From: Dolichospermum sp. LEGE 00240 | GTDB taxonomy: Bacteria; Cyanobacteriota; Cyanobacteriia; Cyanobacteriales; Nostocaceae | Length of the DNA: 64,000 bases | Direction of reading: 5' to 3' | NCBI RefSeq assembly: GCF_015207875.1 | Contig: NZ_JADEVZ010000010.1 | Coordinates: forward strand, 35,170-99,169 | Shown here: positions 27,840 to 39,800 of the stretch, one piece after another | Layout of the letters: each line of letters opens with the position of its first letter | Position numbering within the stretch: position 1 is the first letter of the stretch | Notes under the pieces: generated by a model | Seen by the model: the letters and a program-made list of their open reading frames with translations, nothing else | Database searches by the model: none | Told to the model about the DNA's origin: nothing | Made by a program: the position numbers and the translations under genes

Positions 27840-30800
27840 ATGACTTTTACCGACACAATCACATCATTAAAGTCATTATCTCCACCGCCGCGAATATCTT
27901 CAAAGCCAAAAATATTATCTGCCATGCGTCGCACATGATTAACTCCATCACTATTAGCTCCGCTATAGGCAAAATAGGTATGGCTGAAATTGGGACTGGA
28001 AGCTGAACCACCATTAGCGATGAGGATGGGAGCATAACGTACACCGCCCATGAGTTGTTCATTAAAGACAGCAGTTTGTTGATTGCCTGTACTCAGAAGT
28101 ATATCCAAACGATTGTTTATGGCTAATTGAGCATAGTTACTATCCTGATTTGGATTACCAGAAACCACTTTACCTTGGCTATCTAGCACCTGACCCTGTT
28201 CATTAACTCGATAGAAACCGATTAAATTATCATAGGCTGCTTCGCGGTTTACGGTAAAGCTGATGTTATGGACTTGATGATCCAAACCAGTCAGATCAAT
28301 TGTTTTATCAAGGGTTGTACCAAATACAGTTCCTTCTAAGGTGGGAGCAGCTTCGATAATTAGATCATCGTAACTGTTATCACCGTTGGTTTCCCAATTA
28401 AAAACAAGATTTGCTCCGTTATCAAGGGTTTGCAGGGCTTTGACATTTTGGGACAACACCAAAGAACTATAGTCTCCAGTGTTAAGAACGGTGGTAGCAT
28501 CCCTACCTTGGATCATATATAAGCCAAAGTAGGTATTGTTATCAAACTCTCCTAATGTTCTGCTGAAGCTATTACTATCAAAACCATTAGGGTTGTTGTC
28601 CAGAATAGAGAAGATGGTTTGACTGTGTTTTAAAACTTCACTTAGATAACCTGTGCTGTTGCGATTAATGCCATTAATGCTGCCATCTGCATCAGTTTTA
28701 TATAGACCGATTTCAGCCTGAGTTCTCCCGTCATGCTTGAGGAGGTTAAATTTAATATTGGCTAAATTATCCATCACTTGGAAAATACCATTACCCCTGA
28801 TTTCTAATTCAGGGTTGGCAATACTCAAAGCACTGGTATAACTATTAGCAGATTGTAATCCAAAATCAGCAAAACTCTGATTAGCATCTCTGGGAATGGA
28901 TATCGCCCCTAGATTTCGTTGATAAATTTCTCCATAGTTACCCATAGATTTAATGATATTTTGGGCAAAATTAGCAGTTAGACCAAATTTTTCGCCAAGT
29001 TTGCCATTAACACCCAAAAATTCACGGATAGCAGGATTATTACCCTTAACTAATTGATCTACATTTGCGCTGGTAATGCCTAATTCTTCGGCTTTGGTGA
29101 GGGTATCAATGATCAAATTGATCACATCTAACCAATCTGACTGATTTTCATCCACTACAAAAGCGATTGGTTCTCTTGATAATACTTGATCCAGTATCTT
29201 ATGATTTTCAGGATTGGAAAAGGTACTCAGACGACTAGCAATAATCGAGCGATCGCCAATTAAAGCATCAATTTCTCCATTTTGGTAAGCATTGTAAAGA
29301 TTAGTAGTGCTAGTATACTCTACCTTAGTGAAGTTAATGCCAACTAAATTATCATCTAAACCAGCGAAAGCAGTCGTATTTGCTTCTACCCCGATACGTC
29401 TGCCTGTCAGCGTCCCAAGAGAGCTAATACCGCTATCAAGACCTACTAAAATAGCCTGTCCATCAAAGAAATAAGGCTTACTAAAATCAATACCCACAGA
29501 GCCATCCCGGACTAAATTATGAGTAGTGCTATTAGAAGAAATATCCACAACACCGTTAGCCGTATTAGTTAAGCTGCTCAGTAAAAAACTGGTAGGATTA
29601 CTAAAATTTAAGTGATTTGCATCGCCAAATAAAGCCACAGATAGGGCTTTGAGAATATCAATATGGAAGCCACTCCATTGATCATTTTCTTGGTAAAACA
29701 AACCTGGATATTGACTCGATGATACACCCGCGTTAATGAAACCTCGTGCTTTGATTTCTGTTAAGACATTGCGATCATTATTGTTAATTAATTCCGGTTT
29801 TTGACTGACGCTACCAGCGAAGGGTAAAGAATAGAGTAAACCATCATCAGCAAAAAGATGGTTGCGACTTCTCGATAAATCTCCAAAATTATTTTGCCAA
29901 AACTCAGCATAGTTACCCATTGTGCGAATAACTTGATTAGCAAAATCATTACTAATACCGAGAGATTGTCCTAAATTACCTTCTAAACCTAAAAAGCGTC
30001 GAATTGCTGGATCATTACTATTTACCAAACTATCCAAATTAGTGGAAGTAATACCTAAAGATTCTGCTGCGATGGGTGCGGTAATTGCCCAGCGTACCAC
30101 ATCAGCCCAAGAAGATTCATTTTCTGGTAATACCATACTCATGGCTTGAGTAGATAGTTCTAAATCTAAGACAGAGTTACCTGTGGGTAAATCCTTAACT
30201 TGACTAGGATTGAGAACTACTGCACCAATTTGATTATTGTCATAAGCCAACCTTAATGTCTGATTATCAGCAAATTCAGCTAGTTTGTAGTTAATACCAG
30301 CGTTACCTAAAACAGCGCGGAGATTTTGGCGAGAGTCGCTATTGGCGATCACTCCGATGGTGACATTCTGTAGATCTTGAGCTTGAGTGATATGACTATT
30401 ATTTTTAACAACAATAACTTCACTGTCATAGAAAGTCGCGGGCGCAAAATCTATTTGATTTTCATAGGTATTGGGGAATAGATGCGCCGAAATATCTACT
30501 TGTTGAGTGGCTACTGCTGCAAAAATATCTTTTTCATCTAAGGTGACATATTGCAGTGCTTGAGAATCACCAAAGAGCGCCGCAGCTAAGGCTTTAGCTT
30601 GTTCTTTTTGCCATTGAGGAGTATTTGGAGCGATCGCAACTTTAATATAACCCCTGGTCAAAATCTTCCCTAATAAACCTTCCGATTGAGTAGGATCAAC
30701 TGTTGTATGCGTCAGAGTTGCTAAACTAGGTATGTCACCTGTAGTCAGAATATTACTATTAGCAGGGAAAACAGTGGGGAAGGTTAACTCAGATACCACA

Positions 30801-33800
30801 TCTACCACTGGTTTTAAGTTTAGCAGGGCATAAATATTACCTTGATTTTGGATTAAAGCGAGGTTTTGACCATCATATTTAAGAAAACCATGAGCAAAGG
30901 TAAGTTTACTCAGATCAAAAGAGTCAAATTGTTTAGAGTCAATGACAATGCGATCGCCTTCTGCGGGATTAAAATCACTAAAGATATCAAACCCATCATT
31001 ACCAGAAGTAATCACAAATTGATCTGCACCGATACCACCACTAACGACATCATCTCCTGCGCCACCAATGAGAATATCATTACCAATACCACCACTTAAC
31101 CAATCATTATCGGCATTACCATTAATCAGATCATTACCAGCATCACCTTCTAGTTGGTCATTACCAGCATCACCTGTGAGTTGATCATCACCTTCTCCAC
31201 CATTAATAACATCGCTACCTGCACCACCGTTAAGGATGTCATTGCCTGTACCTCCTTGGAGCAAATCATTACCATCTTCACCCCAAAGTTGATCTGCACC
31301 AAATTGACCAGCCATGATATCATCACCTGATCCACCGTGAAGAATATCATTACCAAAACCACCATCAATTTTATCGTTATTCCCTAAACCAAATATTTGA
31401 TCATTACCATAGCTACCTTTTAACCATTCAGATTGATCAGTACCAGTGAGAATATCATTATTGATTGTTCCAGCTATCACTTGATCTGGTCGGAAAACTG
31501 AATTATTACCTGAATTTTCATCATCCTTGATCACGAAATAAGCTGTATTTTGATTAGGATTGATAGCAAAACCATCACCAGCATATTGAAGAGTGAGGGT
31601 AATTGATTCAGGAGATTCACTTAAAGTATCATCCAAGACTTCTAAATCAATAATCCCTGTTTTTTCATAAGGTGCTATATTTAGCTGTCCTACTGTGGGA
31701 TTATACAGTAATTGATAATCTTCCCCTAAAGTTGCAGTTCCCGAAAGAGTATAAAAGATAGTTAAACCTTGTGCGGGTGCTGTCTCGCCAAGATTGACAA
31801 TAAACTTACCATGATGGAAAGAACTATCACCTTCTTTTAATATTCCTTCCGTGCTGATGGTGACGGTCCGCGCCTCATTTAAACCATATTGAATGAGATG
31901 ATTATTCTGATTTAAAATGGCATGGAAACTATCCATAACATCTGCGGGTTCTATTTCTTTGGTAATCACCTTTTGCATGATCACAGGTAGATTTTCCACC
32001 AGGATCGTTTTCATGTAATTAAGGGTTGGTAAGATTAACCTTAAGTTATCTGGATGAGAAGTATCACCAACGATTTTATGAAGTTGAGATTCAGTTTCGA
32101 TCATCAAAGATGAAAACGCTGATACAATTTCATCACTAACAGGTGTGGGACTATTTTGAGTTAAGGCATTAATTAAACTGCGGTTAACTCCTGGGTTAGT
32201 AGGATCAATAGTCCCTTGATCTGCTACTACTTGGGCAATGATCTTGAATAGTTGATTTTGAACCTCAGAATCAGATAACTGGGGTTGAATTTGTTTAATA
32301 ACGGCACTGCCCAATAATAACAGGTTATGAGCCATAGTTTGAGCGATCGCCACATCATAACCAACCAAATGACCTTGACCAATTTCGCTATAGGCATCAA
32401 ATTGATTTAGTAAAATACCGCCAAATTTGTCTAAATCAAAACTTTGCTTGATGATCGTTTCGGCTGCTGTTTCCGTTAAACCTTGCAGCATTAAACCTGT
32501 TTTCAGGGTAGTCAGAGGGCTAATTTCACTACCTACCGTAGCCATAAAGGGGACTTTAACTTCTTTGCCAGTGGTGGTATCAATACCGCCCATACCTATG
32601 ACTAAGGCTTCGGTATAATCTAATTTACCATCCCCATTGGTGTCATAATCGTTAAGGTTATATTGCAGATTAAAACGCCCATAATTATCGGTTGTTACGG
32701 TCGGTTCATTTTGATCTGGGATGAAATTGCCATTAATATCAAGGAAAACTTTAGCATCAGCGATCGGTCCATTAAAGGCTTTTTTAAGTGTTTTGCCTGC
32801 TTTTTTAACACCACCACTTATACCACTACCAACGGCATTTGCGATGTTTTGAAGAGACTTATTAAAAGTATTGTAGGAATCTCCAATCCCAACATCAGTG
32901 TAGAGTGATGCCGCATTACTTCCCAAATCTTTTAAAGCATTGATTCCCGTTTGACCATAATTAGCAAAGAAACTTTCGACATCCTTCGCAAAATCAATCG
33001 TGCCATTTTTGATGCCATTGTATAATTGCTCTGCATCATCAAAGAGATTAAGAAATTCTTTCTGGATTTTATCAGCTACTGCTTGAGAGGTTTCAACAAT
33101 GAGGTCATCCCAAGAATTGACATTACTACTAAATGAAAAGCTAGGAATAGAGAGGTTTTTACCCCATACAGTAAAGTCAATATCTTTGATATAACCAGAT
33201 ATTTTGCCATCTGTACCCACCGTTAAATTTAATACCCCATCTGCTTTTAAACTTGCTAGTTTAAGAGTACCGAAATAGGGAACACTCAAGCTTAAAGGAA
33301 ATTCTAAACCTAATGCTCCTGTTACACTAGCACCATTTTTTCCCGCAATAACACTGATGTCTTTAGATAATGTCCCAATGATGTATGCGCCACTGCTTAT
33401 AGCTGTTTTCACAGGCATTGTGGCTGTAAGCCCATTATCCAGTAGAACATAAGCAAAAGTATCAAACAGGTTAAATTTTAATCCATTTTCACTCACATCC
33501 AAGGATACACTGGATATGGTTTCTCCTAGAAAACTAATGTTGCCATTACCCATAATCACAAATTTACTGTTACTATTACCTGAATTTGGATTGGTACTAT
33601 TAACAGTTTTAAAGTTATCTACTTGAGTGATAGGAGTATAAAACTGTACTCCACTCATAATAGTATTTGAGGCTAGGGTAATATTATCAATCGCCCAAGT
33701 ATCATCACCCGTATTAGTAAAATTAGTTTGTTGCCAACGGAATTGAGTATGATCAGTTTTAGCTGCATCGGGTAAAGCGATCGCTTGGGTAGTCCAATTA

Positions 33801-36800
33801 GTGTATGTAGTGGCGTAATTACTAGCTAATAAGGTGGTTAAAGTCGTCCAAGTTTGACCGCCATTGGTGGAATAGGAAACTAACACATCTTCCCCTGCTT
33901 CTGGTGCATCTCCTGTGGTTGATATTACATCTTCATCACCATAGGTAGAGCCTTCGTAAGTGAAAGGATTTCCCGCTGTATATTTTTGTCCAAAAACAAA
34001 GTCAAACTGTAACGCTTTTGTGTCAGTGGTATTTAAAGATTGGGTAGTAGCATAACGCTGATTTGTTTGATTTAGCTTAGAAAGATAGGTTTGGTAAGTA
34101 TTAGCATAGTCATCACCCCAAGTCCCTCTTTCTTGACGGAGAAAGTCACCTGCACCATCGCCGTTGTAGTCTCCTACAATAATATTTGCCCCTTTATCAT
34201 AGTTAAGCACCGATTGATATTCGGGGAGGTTGGGACTAACTATATTAAAGTAACCATTTCCCTGAGAAAGATAGATACTAAAATTATCACTGATGTCATT
34301 ATCCCAGTCACCTTTTTCTTGACGAATGAAATCAGTTTTACCATCACCGTTATAGTCTCCGGTAATGATATTTACGCCTGGATCAGACCGTAACTTATCT
34401 TGATAGGGATCTCCGGATACATTAGAACCGGGGGTAACTATATTAAAAGTACCGTTACCATTAGAGAAATAAACGTTGAAAGTATTCTTTATATCATTAT
34501 CCCGGTCACCTTTTTCTTGACGGATGAAATCGGTTTTACCATCTCCATTAAAGTCTCCGGTAATGATATTTGCTCCTGGATCAAACCTAAGATCATCTTG
34601 ATAGACATCTCCGGAAGGAGTTATGGGGTTAAAAGTACCATTTCCATTAGAGAAATAAACGTTGAAAGTATTATTTTTATCATCATCATAGCCATTTTTT
34701 TCTTGACGGATGAAATCGGTTTTACCATCACCATTAAAGTCTCCGGTAATGATATTTGCTCCTCCATCAAACTTAAGATCCTTTTGATAGACATCTCCGG
34801 AAGGAGTCATGGGGTTAAAAGTACCATTTCCATTAGACAGCCAGACGCTAAAAGTCGAATCGTTATCATTATCCCACCCACTTTTTTCTTGACGAATAAA
34901 GTCTGTTTTACGATCGCCGTTGTAATCTCCCATAATGAGATTGACACCCGGATTACTTAGAAGCGAGGTTTGGTAATTATAAGTAGTACTTCCCGCATTA
35001 CCAGATGGGTTAATGGCATTAAAAGTACCATCACCATTGGATAAAACTACTTGAAAGTTGCTCCCGCCACTATCTTTATTCTGACGAATAAAGTCGGTTT
35101 TACGATCTCCATTAAAATCTCCTGTTTGAATTATCGCTGAAAAGTCATTAGCAACAGGGGACGGGTAATTAGTATTTACAGTATTAAAAGTACCATCACC
35201 TTGAGAAAGATAAGTCGTAACTAATTGGTTATCATAACTCCATTGGAATTTTTGTTGCCGAAGAAAATCTGTTTTACCATCACCATTAAAGTCTCCCGTA
35301 ATCAAGTTAGCAAAGGAATCTTTTAATAGAGGTTGAGATACATCTGGCAGAGGAGTGACAATTGCAAAGGGTTTACCAGTAAAATAAAGGGCTTCGCCAT
35401 TACTGATGGTAATTCCATTATCTCTTTGTGCTTTTAATACGTCTGCACCTTTGATATCCGCCCATACATTATTGGAGTTGGTGACTACACCAACATTATC
35501 AATTGCCCAATTATCTAGCACATAACTAGGTTGTGACCATTTAAACCGAGTAGATTGAGTTTGCGCTTGCTTCGGTAAGTCTATAACGACATTATGCCAG
35601 TTTCCGCCCTCTGACTTAGAAGTAAAGCTATCTAACAATACCCAGGTATTGCCATTATCAATAGAATATTCCAGTTTAATGGCCTTATTGTCGTCTACAG
35701 TATCTCCATTGGTTGAACCATTGGCCACTGACACCTGACCACCACTTATGTTATTAATGGTGCTGTTACCACCTAAAATTAAACTAAAACTTAGGTTTCC
35801 ACCTTGACTAAGATCATAAGGCTGTGAAATGGCATAGCGATCGCCTGTGGTATTGAAAAATTCCAACGCTCCATCTGCATCAGTATTAAGAAAGCTAGTC
35901 CCGATTTTACCACCACTAACTTTCCAATCTGTCTCTACTTGAGCATCGGTAAATAAAGCAGAAGTAGGAATAATTTGATTACTTACTCCAGTATAATTCC
36001 ATTGCAGTTGAGGGGTGCTAACTCCATTTAAACTTTGTGCATCTAATTCAACTTTATAGAGTTTTCCAGCTACTAAATCAATGGTATTTGTACCTGATTG
36101 GGTAGTAGGAGTGAAAACACTGCTATAGTCGTTTTTGTAAGCTACAAGTTTACTACTCCAAGAATTTACTTGAGATTGATCAGGAGATACAACACCTCGA
36201 AAATAACCATTGTTGTGATTAGAACTTTGATCCACAATGGTTTTTAATCCTTGAGGATGATCAAAATTCCAGTAACCTACTAAGTTAGCTTCTGATCCGG
36301 TTAACTTTTGAGTAAAATTAGTTTGAGCATCTGTCGCCGTAAAATATTTATTCCAAATTGCGACTTCATCAATTTTTCCATCAAAGTATTGTTGTGTTGT
36401 TCCACGATAACCCCCAATAATCACTGGAGCATTACTATTGAAAATAGAGCGACTATAGCCATCATTCGGATTAGTATATGTTACCGAATTATCCAATTTT
36501 CCATCAACATAAAGAGTCACATTTAAGCCATCAGTGGTTGCTATAACATGATGCCATTGTTGATCGTTAAATTGACGATTACTAACTACGCTTCTGTTTC
36601 CATCAAGGACTTGAGTTGTTGTCGTATTTTTATATACATCGAAGGTAAAATCAATCTTGTTGGTAGTGCCGTTGCGCTCTAACCTCCAACCATTATCTCC
36701 TTTGCGAATAATGGCTTGAGATGCGGTATTAAACTGATCAACTTTAATCCAGGCTTCTACCGTCATGGATTTACTTCGATCATACATCCCATCATAGTTT

Positions 36801-39800
36801 TCAATCTGAATATAATCACCAATTCCATCAAAATCTATGGCTTTTTCAGGATTTTGCCAATTATCTATTAACTTAGTGTCATTAACAGCAAGGCGAGTAC
36901 CGTAATTATTGGTAGTGTTGAAGGTGTAAGTACCAGTAACAGGTGCTTGGATCCAGCCTGTGATTTTTTGACTAGAATTACTAGCTACAGTCAGGTTTTG
37001 GAAGCTATTTGTTAAGTCAATAGTAACGGGATCACCTGCTAAATTAATATTATTAAAAGTTTCAACTTTTAAGCCTTGGGTAAATCCGCTTGCATAATTA
37101 GCGATCGCTCTTTCAGGAGATAACCCCACATTATAGAGGGCTACTTCATCAATTACGCCATTAAAATAGTTACCATCACCCGTAAGCCTCACAGTATCGG
37201 ATAAACGGGTATCTTGTTTCATGTAACCAATACCAATATCCTCACTATGGACAGGTATGCTGGTAAAGCTGGTGGTGACAGTCCCAAATGATTCACCATT
37301 GAGATAACCAGTTAAGTTACCTTGATCAAAACTCAAGACAACGTGATATTTATTGTCTTTAACTACTTGAGTCGCTAACCATTCTCCTGCATTTCCAGAC
37401 CATGCACCGAGTTTTAATTGATCACCATCGAGATAAATATTGAGACCACTTCCTGTGCCACCTTCTTCATAGATAACCTGTTTACCTGTGAGATCATCGG
37501 CTTTAAACCAAAGTTCAATACTCCGGGCGGTGGTAGCTAGAAGGTTAATATTATTATGATCGGGAATAGCAATTCCATCATTAACACCGTCAAATTTAAC
37601 TCCTGTACTCCCAGCCACTAAACCAGGATTATTGAGAGTAGGACTACCTACATAAGTACCATTAACGGTAGTACCTAATGTGCCGATATTCGTGGCTGTT
37701 GTGCCGCTAGATTCGTTTAAACGCCAGTGGGCGATCGCATTAGGAGTTGAAAGTGTGGGGGTTATTTGACGATATTTATCACTAACAGAGGCAATATTAT
37801 TGTCCGTTAGGGAAACATTATAAATAGATTTGGGTAAACCACCGTCAAAGGTTTCACTGAGAATTTTATTTTCACGAATAGAGCGATCGCTTTGATCAAT
37901 TGGTAGATAATAGGTTAAATTGGTTTCGACAGTTTTATCTAAGCGCTGATTCATATTGGCACTAATTTCTGTCTCAGTGCGGGCAGTTTTCCAAATCCGG
38001 ACTTCATCCATTTTCCCAGCAAACTGATCTGTCCCAGATACCCATTGACCAATAAATAGATCACTATTAATATCAATCCCGTTGGAACTGCCGGTGAAAT
38101 TAAGTTTACTGTCTAAAACTCCATCTACATAAAGTTTACCAGTATAGAAACCATCTCTAACTACTGCAATATGATGCCATGAATCATCATTAATCGCATT
38201 GATAGAACTAGCAGAGGGTTGGGTATTACCACCGGGCTGAAAGTTAAATTTTGTCTGTCCATTTTCTAGCCAAACCCGCCAATAATCTCCCGTACCAGTG
38301 CTGGTGTTACTAGCACCGATTAAAGTACCATTCAGATCAGTGGTTTTAACCCATAACTCAACAGTAAAATTACTGGTGTTAAAATCAGCAAAACTAGCAT
38401 CTCCGGCTTTGACTTGGACATAATCATTTACACCGTCAAATATTAAAGCTGTTTGTTCTGTTTCTCCCTCTAGAGTTAATATTTCCTTTCTGGGGAGGGG
38501 ATCACTATTAACTGTTGTAGTGGTGATTGTAGCGCGATCGCCTTGATCCACAGGTAAATAATAAACTAGATTAGTTTCTGTGGCCGGATTGACTCGATTA
38601 TCGCTATTAGTTTTAATTTCTGACTCTGTACGGGCAGTTTTCCAAATCCGCACCTCGTCAATTTGACCAGAAAAATAATTAGTCGCTTCACTGAAATTCA
38701 GGCTACCAATTTTTAAGGTATCGGTACTATTATCAAGATTAGTAGCCGCATAATTACTACTTTGAGTATCATTAACTCCATCAACAAAGACCCGACCAGT
38801 GCCAGTAGTGCCACTACTATAATCCCAAACTACTGCTACATGATGCCATTTACCATCATTTACGGCAGTATTGCCCTTAATATAGTTATTGCCAAAGCCA
38901 ACAAAATTAACTTTACCTAATTCATTAATATAAAAGGCTTTTTCTCCTTTCTCCCAAATGGTATCACCATCACTTTTAACAAGAATGCTCTCTTTTGTAC
39001 CTGTAGTTTTAATCCAGGCTTCAATGGTAAAGTCTTGATTAGCGAGGTTCAATCCCGTTGGTGTTGCCTGAACATAATCATTAATTCCATCTAAACTCAA
39101 GTAAGTGCGCGGTTGTCCAGCTAGGCTCAAAAATCCTTGATTATTCACACCCTCCGCTAAACTTACAGTACCATCAGCATTAACTGTAACTTGCGCTGAC
39201 TGGCCTTCTTTGAGATTCCCGACAAAGAGTTTAGCATCAATGCCTAAAGTATTAAATAAATTAAGTTTAGCATCAATATCAATGCCACCTAAACCCACTT
39301 CAACAGAGGCTTTAGCTACATTCAAACCAAATAGGGTCAAAGAAGCATCGGCTGAGAGGGACAATCCAGTATTGGAAAAGTCCAAATTGAGTTCTTTACT
39401 TTCATCTACTGTAGTAGTCTTTGGATCATCAATCCCTTCCAGGACAAACCAACCCAGACCTCCGATATCAATTTTTTCTAAAGAAAGAGAACCTTTCTGT
39501 ATAGGGTAGCCAAATAATGAAGTAGTGGCACTATAGGAAAGCCTACCATCCCAACCCCAAGCACTAATTCCAGCATTAATGTGAGTCCCTTGATCAAAGG
39601 GTTGTCCAGCAATACTAGTGGCTTGAGGCATAAAGTAAAATAGGGGATCTAAATCCCCATCACCATCACCATCAATAGACTCTAGGGTAAGATCAAAAAT
39701 TGAGTTTAGGAGATCAAATACATTCTCTACTTCGTCAAAAGTATTGCTTAATTGACCCGCCGTAAAAGAGCCGACTGGACCTAAAAATAGATCCATTGCG

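Noticed and set aside
34091..34960. Plus-strand frames opposite the VCBS repeats, including one of 186 codons
   Set aside because: They are antisense shadows of a repetitive gene; their internal periodicity is the VCBS repeat read backwards.
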